The notes under the pieces: generated by a model
Databases searched by the model: none
What the model was told of the DNA's origin: nothing
Seen by the model: only the letters and a program-made list of their open reading frames with translations
Position numbers and translations under genes: made by a program
Shown here: one piece after another, positions 1 through 7,803 of the stretch
How the letters are laid out: the number at the start of each line of letters is the position of its first letter
How positions within the stretch are numbered: position 1 is the first letter of the stretch
Source: GM7GCV1 sp965221105
GTDB lineage: Bacteria; Pseudomonadota; Gammaproteobacteria; Pseudomonadales; GM7GCV1
Assembly: GCA_965221105.1 (NCBI GenBank)
Contig: OZ244871.1
Span: forward strand, 682,001-746,000
DNA length: 64,000 bases
Direction of reading: 5' to 3'

Positions 1-612
1 CAGGATGCTGCCGAGGGCAGGCTGGTAGGGATGATGGAGAGGCCATCCGTGCGGCCTCCGCGACGATGGACTCGGTCTGTCTCTCGGAGTGAAAGACGCC
101 GTGCTCGTCAATGGCCCAGGTGATGTGCTTGGCCATCCTGTACCGGCCAATGACCGTCCCGACCCGCGCTCCGATTCGATCCTCGCCTTTCAGGCGTCGC
201 TTCTCCCGCGTGGTGGCTGCCACAACGGACTCCAGCAGTGCCTCAGTCGCCTCCAGCAGTGCCTCACGCCTGTGGGCTCTGCGCTGCGCCATCAGCGGGG
301 TGCGGCACACCATGAGCCGCTCCCCTAGATAGAGATCACTGCGGATCCCCACCAGGTCCTGTTCATCGAACAGCAAGCGCTGCACTGCATCGGTCTCAAC
401 CGGGGTGCGGATCGCCGGGCCCCGCAGGGCACTGATCCAGTCCAGCCTCGCCGGGTGGACCTCCTCCCGGATGCGCGCCTCGACCAGCTTGGCCCGATCC
501 CCCCACCAGCACCACCTTCGATCGGGCTCGAAAGATGCCTGGATATCGCACGCCTGCGGAGGTACTCGCCGGGGTGCCGTCCTGAGGCTGAAGGCGATGA
601 CAGGTTCAATGC
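1..612 (-). pseudogene. IS1634-family transposase fragment, copy 1
   Basis: Read on the minus strand, about 90-230 encodes a stretch with the words RLKGEDRIGARVG and RYRMAKH, and about 320-540 encodes an upstream part resembling LVGDR, LDWISA and the YPGERL/MVCR region. These follow the order of IS1634-type (IS4-superfamily) transposases. The frame is broken, for instance by an extra C in the run near 500 compared with the second copy at about 10,160. No full catalytic domain is present, so this is a relic. It may continue left of the window. Confidence 0.6.
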
Positions 613-771
613 AGGACTCCCCGGATGGATGGACGGGGGGTGTATGGCCGGACGCCCAGAGAGGCAGAAGTGTCCGCCGCCCCTCTCCCTCCAGTTCGGG
701 CTCCGCCCTCACTACCCGGGAGAGCGGCGGCGGACTGGACGCGGGGCCGATAAAAAAAGCGCAAAAAAGAC

Positions 772-800
772 TTGACAGACAGACAGACAGACAGAATAGG
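772..800 (+). promoter_or_regulatory. Candidate promoter with (GACA)5 tract in the spacer, copy 1
   Basis: A perfect TTGACA (772-777) is the first unit of a GACA repeat of five units (774-793). A weak -10 (AATAGG, 795-800) lies 17 bp downstream. The arrangement places a tetranucleotide repeat between -35 and -10, so repeat number would change promoter spacing. The -10 match is poor (3 of 6) and the real start site is not known. Confidence 0.4.
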
Positions 801-885
801 ACTGTCATATCTTCTATTGGTTCGTTTTAGTTCCGGAAAAAACTGAATCGAATACTCCCTATAGACAGTATGACATTAGCTAACT

Positions 886-918
886 GGAGCCCCCGGTGTG
901 TACTCACCGGGGTTCTCC
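886..918 (+). promoter_or_regulatory. 5' leader hairpin of the secreted-protein gene, copy 1
   Basis: GGAG-CCCCGGTG pairs with CACCGGGG-CTCC around a short loop, with a small internal bulge. The stem is followed by an A/T-rich stretch and then GGGAG about 10 bases before the ATG. GGAGT and ACTCC directly before the start codon (943-955) are also complementary, so the ribosome site could be masked. The hairpin could be an attenuator or stabilise the mRNA; sequence alone does not decide. Confidence 0.5.
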
Positions 919-955
919 TTTAATTTAAAGACTTTTAATTTAGGGAGTTTACTCC

Positions 956-2470
956 ATGTTTACCAAGAAATTGTTTGGTGCTGCACTTGCCTCCGTGCTC
1001 ATGGTGTCGGGCGCGGCGAACGCAATTAATTTGAGTGGGCGCGATCCTGCTACGCAAGAGAGGGTTGTGTATGCCACTGAAACGCTGACGAGGACTAGTG
1101 GTATCACCCTGACGTCAGATGACGCCAGGGTCAGCAAGAACGGGGCCTCGGGTACCTACTACAGGGTAGATGCATCGGGGGCGGGCGATTCCAGTAATAC
1201 CCTGTTGGATGTGAAAGCACACCTTGGCATCACTGCTGGCGCAGATGGTCGCCTTCTCATTCGGTACGACCTCACCAACGCTGTCTTCGCGGGTACAGCT
1301 AGTGACAGTGAAGCTCCGTTGCCAAGTGATGGATTACAGGTTACAGATGGCGCTAACTTCGCTGTTCGAGAGGGCGGTACTGCTAAGAGTGACTATGTCA
1401 TCTATTCTTTTACGGCCCCAAGCGATGGCCTGAATTCTGACACTGTTGTGACTCTGAATCTAGACACATTGGCCATCCGTGCGGGACAGCCTGTTACCAT
1501 TCGCATGTCTGTCTTCGATGGCTCCCGCACTGTTATTAATACGGAGGGCACTCCGGAGAGCAGCGCATCCGTGTCAGGCATTATTTCGTCCGTTCCCGGT
1601 ATTACCGCTCGGACTGAGCCGAAGACAGTGGTTGCCGATGTTGGAGAAGACTTTGCCAAATTTGTACCCATGGGCGACGCCAGCAATGAGCAGGCCCAGC
1701 TTGGTCGTGTGTTCTTTGAAGTAACTCCAGGGGTGAGAACGGCGACTGGCAAGATGGCGGTGCTTGACGATCTTCAGCCTAGTGGTACGGCGCTCATGAC
1801 GAGAACGGGTGATTCTGTCATGGCCACCTTTGAGGGTGATTTCTCCGTGGGTGCATGGCGGGTAGTTTCTTCTGCTAGTGCCTGCTCGGGTGCTCCAATG
1901 CGCCCGAATGCAGACGGTAACATTACAGTAGCAGTGTCTAGGCTTATTGGCCATAATACTAATGCTGATCCTAATATGAATGGCACACGGCTCTGTGTGG
2001 ATGTGGGCCGGAACAATGAGATGGCACTTCCCGAGGGCAGCTATACCGTATCGTTTGACCTGCCTGGTCCACAAGGTACGGTTGCCAGCCCACCTGAATT
2101 CACCGGACCTATCGGCTCCATTATCTACAACGGTACAACCATTAGGGTACCGTATCTGACCACACACGATGGCTACAATCAGCGTGTGATTCTGGTCAAC
2201 CGCAGTACCCAGAATGTTCCGTACAGGACCACCTTCACAACTGAAGAGGATGTAACATACGTTGCAGGCAGTGATGCGCGGGGTGACCTACCTGCTATGT
2301 CCACAACGGTTCTCAGGGTACAGGATATGGTCACTCTGACCGGTGGTACGCGTGCTTCCGCGACCATCAACATTACGGCTCAGGCCGGTTACATTGATGC
2401 TTCGGTGACCCAGGTGAACCTGGAGGACGGTTCTGCCGATACGGTGACTCTGACCAAGACGTACAATTAA
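956..2470 (+). CDS. Secreted protein of unknown function, paralogue 1
   Basis: A 504-residue protein with a clear Sec signal peptide: Lys-Lys at 4-5, a hydrophobic core, and a VSGAANA cleavage site near residue 23. No known domain was recognised. The body is rich in Thr, Ser, Val, Gly and Asp, as in beta-rich surface proteins. The last 110 residues match the C-terminus of the protein at 10694-12058, with the shared word DGYNQR followed by a beta-rich tail, while the middle differs. Two Cys pairs may occur in the central part (SACSG and RLCVD). The start is set by GGGAG 10 bases upstream and by identity with the paralogue. A rho-independent terminator follows, so it is a single-gene unit. A surface-layer, adhesin or envelope role is inference only. 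Confidence 0.85.
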   Translation: MFTKKLFGAALASVLMVSGAANAINLSGRDPATQERVVYATETLTRTSGITLTSDDARVSKNGASGTYYRVDASGAGDSSNTLLDVKAHLGITAGADGRLLIRYDLTNAVFAGTASDSEAPLPSDGLQVTDGANFAVREGGTAKSDYVIYSFTAPSDGLNSDTVVTLNLDTLAIRAGQPVTIRMSVFDGSRTVINTEGTPESSASVSGIISSVPGITARTEPKTVVADVGEDFAKFVPMGDASNEQAQLGRVFFEVTPGVRTATGKMAVLDDLQPSGTALMTRTGDSVMATFEGDFSVGAWRVVSSASACSGAPMRPNADGNITVAVSRLIGHNTNADPNMNGTRLCVDVGRNNEMALPEGSYTVSFDLPGPQGTVASPPEFTGPIGSIIYNGTTIRVPYLTTHDGYNQRVILVNRSTQNVPYRTTFTTEEDVTYVAGSDARGDLPAMSTTVLRVQDMVTLTGGTRASATINITAQAGYIDASVTQVNLEDGSADTVTLTKTYN

Positions 2471-2501
2471 CATCGAACGCCAGTACCACTGGTATTGAGA
2501 A

Positions 2502-2526
2502 AGAGGAGCTTCGGCTCCTCTTTTTT
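2502..2526 (+). terminator. Rho-independent terminator of paralogue 1
   Basis: AGAGGAGC-TTCG-GCTCCTCT forms an 8-bp stem with a stable UUCG-type tetraloop, followed by six T. A smaller inverted repeat (CCAGTACCACTGG) lies 15 bases before it and is conserved after the second paralogue. Confidence 0.93.
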
Positions 2527-2532
2527 ATGGCA

Positions 2533-2546
2533 CTGTTCTAGAGCAG
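2533..2546. repeat. Palindrome CTGTTCTAGAGCAG, module end 1
   Basis: A 14-bp near-palindrome directly after the terminator. The same element, perfectly palindromic, sits at 12160-12173 at the same place after the second copy, followed in both by AGGTGGT. It marks the right limit of similarity between the two modules. Confidence 0.55.
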
Positions 2547-2890
2547 GTGGTATTGACAACGTTTATCAGTCATTCACATATGTTCACCATACTCGTCAGC
2601 CCCTCATCCGCCTGTAGCCGGCAGCATCCAGTCATATTCCTCACGGTCATGACTGCCTCCGAACATGCTGGCATTGAAATGCAGCTAAGGGAAGTGCTCT
2701 TAAGCAGTACGGGATTGATGCAGCAGAAATGGTCAATATAGACCGCCTTTTTATCAACGGCGAGCCGCTATGTGCAAGGACGTCGATTTCGCCAATACCG
2801 GTATCGCGGCGGTTCCGCCGCGCCTGTCGGGCGCTTCCGGCACACGACGACCGGCTGGGATAACCAGAAGCTGAATCAAAAGGATCCGAA
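2547..2890. other. No gene recognised
   Basis: About 340 bases with only short open frames in several frames and no recognisable protein. AAAAGGA at 2879-2885 is the ribosome site of the next gene. Confidence 0.6.
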
Positions 2891-3616
2891 ATGGCTTGCT
2901 GCATGGGAATCAAATTCGACACATACAGCTTCAGAGCACGAATCCTTCCCGTATACCTCGTGCTCGCTCCGGTCGTACTGCTTTTGGCCGTTTTAGTCCC
3001 TGAGGGTCTCAAATTACCGATTGGCGGAGGAGCGGTCCTGGTCTTTGCCCCGATCTCGTTCTTCCTCAGCCAATTAGGCGCGGACTTCGGGAAACGCCTT
3101 GAGAGGGGCCTCTGGAAAGAATGGCGAGGACCTCCGACGACTCGCTTCCTCCGGCACGGTAATCATGAGTTCAACGAGGTTACGCGCGGTCGCGTTCACG
3201 CGAAACTATGCCAGCTTGGGCTCTACGTTCCGACGCACGAGGAACAAGAGAAAGATCAGTACGCAGCAGACACACACTATCAGTCATGTGCGGAAGACCT
3301 GATTCGGAGGACGAGGGATACCGGAAAGTTTCCGCTCGTTTTCAAGGGACTCAATGAGTATGGCTTCCGCAGGAACCTGCTCGGCCTGAAGGCCTTCGGT
3401 GTTTCACTCACCGTTGTCGGGCTGGTTGGTTCGGCTTGGTCTATGTACACAGCGTGGGTCGCGACTAAAGAGGTGGCGGCCGTTTCATTGGTCGCTGGCC
3501 TTATCAGCACCGGGCTGCTGCTTGCGTGGCTGGTTTGGGTCACAGAGCGCACAGTAAAGCTGTCAGCCGACCGATATGCGCGGTTCCTCCTTGAAGCCAC
3601 TCTGGGACAGGAATAG
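2891..3616 (+). CDS. Four-helix membrane protein, first gene of an MBL operon
   Basis: A 241-residue protein with two hydrophobic segments near the N-terminus (about 20-60), a charged soluble middle (about 65-165), and two more near the C-terminus (about 170-225). No family was recognised. The start has AAAAGGA at good spacing; Met5 is an alternative. The stop lies three bases before the start of a metallo-beta-lactamase-fold gene, and a second such gene overlaps that one, so all three are probably one transcript. A membrane protein with MBL-fold enzymes in a mobile-element-rich region suggests an effector of a defence-like system, but this is inference. Confidence 0.75.
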   Translation: MACCMGIKFDTYSFRARILPVYLVLAPVVLLLAVLVPEGLKLPIGGGAVLVFAPISFFLSQLGADFGKRLERGLWKEWRGPPTTRFLRHGNHEFNEVTRGRVHAKLCQLGLYVPTHEEQEKDQYAADTHYQSCAEDLIRRTRDTGKFPLVFKGLNEYGFRRNLLGLKAFGVSLTVVGLVGSAWSMYTAWVATKEVAAVSLVAGLISTGLLLAWLVWVTERTVKLSADRYARFLLEATLGQE

Positions 3617-3619
3617 GCG

Positions 3620-4633
3620 ATGGCCACTATTCACTTTCTCAACGTAAAGGAGGGCGACTGCTCCATCATCGAGCACGATTCTGGTCACACGACTGTGATT
3701 GACGTCTGCAACGCGAAGCCTGTCGAGACCATGGTCGAGGCGCTGATGGAGACGAGGGCCAAATCGGAGCGGGGTATCAGCGGGAACTTCCAACAGAAGA
3801 AGTACCCGGTGAATACAATCAGCTACATGAAAAATCGGGGGATCAGGCGCATCTTCCGGTATGTCCAGACTCACCCGGACATGGACCACATGGACGGCAT
3901 TGAGGCACTCTTTCACGAGTTCAGCCCGATTAATTTCTGGGACACCGATAACGCTAAGGAGATGCAGGCTTCTAGTTGGGAGGGCTCTTCATATCGGGCA
4001 TCGGACTGGTCGTTCTATAAGCGCCTCCGGGACACCGACCCGGACACGGAACCGAAGCGATTGACGCTCTACTCTGGTGCCCGGGGTCATTATTACAACG
4101 AAGCGAGCGACGGCACTGGAGGAGGTGATGAGCTTCACGTCCTGGCACCGACAAAAGAGCTCATTGCTGCAGCGAACGAAGCTGATGACGATTACAACCA
4201 CTGCTCTTACGTTATTCTCTATCGCACAAAGAGTATTCGCGTCGTATTCGCTGGTGATTCCCATGACGCGACATGGGACTATATCCTTGAGCAACACAAG
4301 AGCGATGTCACCAACATCGACTTGCTCATCGCACCGCATCACGGGCGCAAGTCTGGCCGCTCATACAGGTTTCTCGATACGCTGACGCCAACCCTCACGT
4401 TCTTTGGAAACGCCCGACCGGAGCACTTGGCCTACGGGGCTTGGGCGAATCGTGGGCTGTCAATCATCACCAACAATCAGGCGAACTGCATGGTAGTCGA
4501 TGCGAGCACCAATCCGATGACACTCTACGTCACACACGAGAACTTCGCACGGAGAGTGAATGCGTCGACATACTACAGCGACTCTTTCATGGGTTGGTAC
4601 GTCGGTCCCATTATGGAGGATCTCATCCCATGA
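3620..4633 (+). CDS. Metallo-beta-lactamase-fold hydrolase, ComEC-like
   Basis: A 337-residue soluble protein. The N-terminus has the GDCSII and VIDV strands typical of the MBL domain of ComEC/Rec2-like proteins. HPDMDHMD at about 91-98 is the metal motif (HxxxDH type), GDSHD near residue 213 gives a further ligand, and APHHGRKSG near 238 gives the last His pair. No membrane segments are present, so it is not a DNA-uptake channel. The family includes nucleases and phosphodiesterases; the substrate is unknown. It follows the membrane protein by three bases and its TGA overlaps the ATG of the next gene. Confidence 0.85.
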   Translation: MATIHFLNVKEGDCSIIEHDSGHTTVIDVCNAKPVETMVEALMETRAKSERGISGNFQQKKYPVNTISYMKNRGIRRIFRYVQTHPDMDHMDGIEALFHEFSPINFWDTDNAKEMQASSWEGSSYRASDWSFYKRLRDTDPDTEPKRLTLYSGARGHYYNEASDGTGGGDELHVLAPTKELIAAANEADDDYNHCSYVILYRTKSIRVVFAGDSHDATWDYILEQHKSDVTNIDLLIAPHHGRKSGRSYRFLDTLTPTLTFFGNARPEHLAYGAWANRGLSIITNNQANCMVVDASTNPMTLYVTHENFARRVNASTYYSDSFMGWYVGPIMEDLIP

Positions 4634-5415
4634 GGTTCGTGATTCTCAAAGTCGAACACGGCTTCTGCGCCTACGCGATAGGCAGTGACGGGGGCGTACT
4701 GCTCTTCGACTGTGGTCACGGCTCCGTATACCGGCCCTCGACCTACCTACCTGACCAGGGTATCACCAATATTCGCCGGTTCTTCGTCACGAACTACGAC
4801 AGACGAGGATCACATCAGTGACCTGCTCGCCGTTCGCCGGAATTGCCACGTCCAGATACTCACCCGGAACCCGAGCATGACAAGCAGCGACATTCGCTCG
4901 CTGAAGACACCACCCCTAAGCCCCGCTATGAATGAACTGCTCGGCATGATCGACTCCTCTATTGGGGGGGGGTCACACGGGAGCAACTCGAGCCCGCGGG
5001 CCTGCAGGTCAGGATCTTTTACAACAACTATCCGACCTTTACCGATACGAATAATCTGAGCCTGCTTACTTTCCTCGACGTCGGGGATGTCTCGTTTGTT
5101 CTCGGCGGGGACCTCGAAAAGAAAGGTTGGCTCGCTTTGCTGCAAAACCCCTCTGTGCAGGACCTCCTCCGGCGTGTGGATGTATTCATTGCGTCGCATC
5201 ACGGGCGCGAGAACGGCTATTGTCCTGAGGTTTTCGAATACTGCATGCCACGCGTTGTCGTTATGTCTGATGGGCCTATTCGACACGACACCCAGCTCAT
5301 GTCCAACACCTATGCCGAACATGCTCTTGGGGATGTGTTTTCCACACCCTCGGGCCTTGACAGGCGCAAAGTCGTGACCACGAGGAAGGACGGGAACATA
5401 TTTTGGGACTGGTAA
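4630..5415 (+). pseudogene. Second MBL-fold protein, frameshifted twice
   Basis: The ATG overlaps the previous stop (ATGA). The frame starting at 4630 gives EHGFCAYAI and LLFDCGHG, then breaks near 4800, where a GACA-like duplication (tac-gac-agac-gag) shifts the frame inside the metal motif; the true reading would be TNYDEDHISD. The second frame runs to a G9 run (4964-4972), after which the first frame resumes with YNNYPTFTD, LGGDLE and ASHHGREN, and ends FWDW at 5415. All MBL elements are present across frames, so it was recently functional, or the shifts are sequencing errors or phase variation. It may be a partner or regulator of the intact MBL protein upstream. Confidence 0.75.
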
Positions 5416-5756
5416 TGTGGCTTTCAATAATGCTAAAACTAGTGGTAACTGCTCGCCCCCCTTCTCCTGCTTGATCATTTCGGCGGCGGTGCCGTTGAGG
5501 GTGATCTGGATAGCGGCCCGCCCTGGCGTTCCTGAACACTCCAACGCATCGGCCGGGTCTTCCCCTGGGAGAGGTTCTGCCCGTCCGGCGCGCCCAAATG
5601 ACACTCGTTCTCATGTGAGCCCCAGGGGCATTGTTGGCCCCGAGAACCGTCTTGATGCCCAAGCGCGTGCTTGAGCATGCCAGCCTTTGCCCGGTCAATG
5701 ACATCAGGCGTGGCGAAAAACCTTACAGCGCAAATCCCTCTGTGGTGTTTTTCTAT
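5416..5756. other. No gene recognised
   Basis: About 340 bases with overlapping short frames on both strands (for example 5475-5678 minus), none with a recognisable product. It separates the MBL operon from the NYN gene and its own promoter. Confidence 0.6.
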
Positions 5757-5784
5757 TTGCAGTAGAACTAATATTTGTTATAAT
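5757..5784 (+). promoter_or_regulatory. Sigma-70-type promoter before the NYN gene
   Basis: TTGCAG (-35, 5757-5762), a 16-bp spacer, and a perfect TATAAT (-10, 5779-5784). Transcription would start near 5790, about 85 bases before the NYN start codon. Confidence 0.75.
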
Positions 5785-5789
5785 TTTTG

Positions 5790-5862
5790 TCGACTACCCC
5801 TACCGTTTCGCCGGTGGGCCGCAGGGTCTTGAGAAGAAGTTCTCAAGACCCTTTGCTTTTTT
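5790..5862 (+). terminator. Leader RNA with hairpin and intrinsic terminator
   Basis: Downstream of the promoter, ACCG-TTTCGC-CGGT (about 5811-5824) forms a small hairpin. Then GGGTCTTGAGAA pairs perfectly with TTCTCAAGACCC (12 bp, GAAG loop), followed by TTTGCTTTTTTT. The terminator ends 12 bases before the NYN start codon. The unit could be a self-standing small RNA of about 70 nt or an attenuator that limits readthrough into the NYN gene. Confidence 0.75.
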
Positions 5863-5874
5863 TAGGCCGATGAT

Positions 5875-6498
5875 ATGCGGACTGCAATTTATCTCGATGG
5901 GTTCAACTTTTACTATGGAGCCGTCAAGGGTACAGCCCATAAGTGGTTAAATCCAAAGCAGCTTTGTGCTGCGATCCTACAATCACATCACCATATAATC
6001 GCTGTGAATTACTGTACAGCAAAAGTCAGTCCTACACCCACTGACCCGGGTGCCGCAGTACGGCAAGCCACGTACCTTAAAGCAATTCAGTCCTACATTC
6101 CCGAATTGTCCATTATTTATGGACACTTTTTGCAAACCAAAATGCTGTGCAGGCCTGTTGTCAATGCGAATCACGGAAATTTGATCCAGGTTTTTCGTAC
6201 AGAAGAGAAAGGATCTGATGTCAATCTTGCAGTTCACCTGGTCAATGATGCGCATAAGGATGTCTTCGACTGTGCGGTCATCATCAGCAATGACAGTGAT
6301 TTGGCCGAAGCAATGCGAATTGTGAAGGATGAAATAGGTAAGGTCGTTGGGCTCTTCACACCTTGGAGAAGGCGTGCTTCAAAACAACTTATGCAACACT
6401 CAAATTTTCAACGAACGATCCGTAAATCCAGTTTGGCACAAAGCCAACTTCCAAATCCTATTCCAGGAACAGCAATTTACAAACCCAAATCCTGGTAA
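5875..6498 (+). CDS. NYN-domain (PIN-like) protein, putative RNase
   Basis: A 207-residue protein of the NYN/LabA (DUF88) type. The N-terminal IYLDGFNFYYG holds the first catalytic Asp and the family Asn. KGSDVNLAVHLV (about 111-122) and ISNDSDLAEAM (about 140-150) give the other conserved acidic residues, so the PIN-like metal site looks intact. Known members are RNases or act in defence and silencing contexts. There is no obvious ribosome site because the terminator T-run lies just upstream; GCCGATGAT precedes the ATG. The gene is alone, between the MBL operon and an insertion sequence. Confidence 0.85.
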   Translation: MRTAIYLDGFNFYYGAVKGTAHKWLNPKQLCAAILQSHHHIIAVNYCTAKVSPTPTDPGAAVRQATYLKAIQSYIPELSIIYGHFLQTKMLCRPVVNANHGNLIQVFRTEEKGSDVNLAVHLVNDAHKDVFDCAVIISNDSDLAEAMRIVKDEIGKVVGLFTPWRRRASKQLMQHSNFQRTIRKSSLAQSQLPNPIPGTAIYKPKSW

Positions 6499-6697
6499 CT
6501 TCAGTGTGTTGCCAGTGACTGCCGTAGTCTATTTTTGGTTATACAAGCCTGAGACTGGGGGATGACCACCAGGGACAGCGGCTGAGCTTCAGGAGCTTTC
6601 AGTATGCCTTTTTCAGGCACTGTACCTTTATGCTGCAAATTGTGCACCCTTTCGCATGTCGGTCAGTTCACCAGTCAGCGAGTTATCGTCAAAGACC

Positions 6698-6890
6698 ATG
6701 CGTTCCGCAATCTTCGCCACTCTCCTCTTGCTCGCCCTCGTCACCACCTGGGCTTGTCGTACGAACGAGCCAGCCCAGCACGCGTTGCAGGCAGCCGTGG
6801 TTACCGCCCTCGGTTCCCTTGCGGCGGCGCTGGTGGCAGAGCGACTGGTCAACGCAGAGGCTAAGGGCCCACTCAAGAATAACTTCGTAT
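6698..6890 (+). pseudogene. 5' part of a small membrane protein gene, cut by an insertion sequence
   Basis: From the ATG at 6698 the frame gives a typical export signal or membrane anchor (RSAIFATLLLLALVTT) and a second hydrophobic helix rich in Ala, then runs into the end of the ISAzo13-like element near 6890. The upstream half looks like a real gene, the rest is element sequence. No family recognised. Confidence 0.35.
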
Positions 6891-6891
6891 C

Positions 6892-7803
6892 CTACCCCGG
6901 TGCAATGGTGCAGTTCCACATAGGAAGTTTATCGTCTTTCCGGATGTTGAGTTCCTTCATGTGCCGGGTGCCGATCTTGATCCCCTTTTCATAGTTCTTC
7001 TTGTCGATGTATGCCTGTACCCTGTGGCCCGTGGTAGTGGACGTTGTGTTGATGTAGTTCAGGGCAGTCTCGAAGCTGTCCAGAGGCCGGCCAGCCCAGT
7101 TTTTGCTGATTTCACTGAACAGTCGGTGCTCAATAGGGTTCCATTTGGATGTTCCGGGGGGATAGTGGTTCACCCTGATGGTGAGTCCTTGCCGGTTGCT
7201 GAACTGTTGCAATGCATGCTTCCAGGCCCGGCATCGGTAGCCGTTGCTGCCGCCACAGTCTGCCAGAATGAGCAGTTCCCTCGCGTCACTGGAGCGACGC
7301 TGGCCATCGTATCGCCACCACTTTTCTATGGACGATACGGCACATTGGGGGGTGTCATGTGATGCACCGATCAATACCGATCCCCGGTTGGCCTGGTTAT
7401 CATCAATGCCATAGGGGACCGCGAGACCCTGCCCCTCTGAGCGGAAGTCGTGATCGTTCACCTCGACTGCGTTTGTGTGCCATGCCGTTCCGGCATTTTT
7501 GAGGCACCCGACCAGTTCTTTCTTTGTGGTGTCGACGCTGACCATCGGCAGTCCCTGCCGGGAAAAGCGGTCGCGGGTGGTGAAGATATGCTGGAATTGC
7601 GTATCGCGATCCGGAGAGCACCCCGACGAGAGCTTTTTGTGGTTCACTCGCAGGGAATAGTCAAGCCCCTTGAGGATACGCCCCACAGTATTCGCGCTGA
7701 CCCTGATGCCGCCGGATACGGCGAATTCGTTCGCGATTTTCTCGGTGGTACGCCGCGTCCACGTGAGACCGGATACTGGGTCGCCGGCCGTCTCGTAGTC
7801 CAT
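6892..7803 (-). CDS. ISAzo13-type transposase, catalytic part (frame B)
   Basis: This frame carries the catalytic half. TWTRRTTEKIA near the N-terminus, SVDTTKKELVG (about 89-99), LILADCGGSNG (about 180-190) and HYPPGTSKWNPIEHRLFSE (about 218-236) match the order of ISAzo13-family DDE transposases. The frame is open upstream of its first ATG and joins frame A at an A8 run (7836-7843 on the plus strand) by a -1 shift: AAA-AAA slips to give KK-TPEVIAKIEALM, after which the homologous protein continues. It is therefore made as a fusion, or the element is broken by a single-base change. The C-terminus ends within 10 bases of the inferred element edge. Confidence 0.85.
   Translation of the reverse strand: MDYETAGDPVSGLTWTRRTTEKIANEFAVSGGIRVSANTVGRILKGLDYSLRVNHKKLSSGCSPDRDTQFQHIFTTRDRFSRQGLPMVSVDTTKKELVGCLKNAGTAWHTNAVEVNDHDFRSEGQGLAVPYGIDDNQANRGSVLIGASHDTPQCAVSSIEKWWRYDGQRRSSDARELLILADCGGSNGYRCRAWKHALQQFSNRQGLTIRVNHYPPGTSKWNPIEHRLFSEISKNWAGRPLDSFETALNYINTTSTTTGHRVQAYIDKKNYEKGIKIGTRHMKELNIRKDDKLPMWNCTIAPG

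Larger units (their letters stand above)
1..955. repeat. Long direct repeat, copy 1 (matches 9841-10693)
   Basis: The sequence from base 1 matches the sequence from 9841, through the transposase relic and up to the start codon of the secreted-protein gene. The last 190 bases or so before the ATG are almost identical, with one T/C difference in the leader hairpin. Copy 1 has about 130 bases (around 78-210) and a short Ser-codon-rich repetition that copy 2 lacks; copy 2 has about 80 bases (about 10,305-10,390) that copy 1 lacks. The left edge lies outside the window. Confidence 0.85.

Noticed and set aside
774..793. CRISPR-like repeat in the GACA tract
   Set aside because: It is a simple tetranucleotide repeat with no spacers and lies in a promoter-like place. 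No CRISPR array or cas gene was found anywhere in the window.
4810..5604. 264-residue frame on the minus strand
   Set aside because: It runs opposite to the frameshifted MBL gene, whose plus-strand frames contain clear metal motifs, so it is a shadow.
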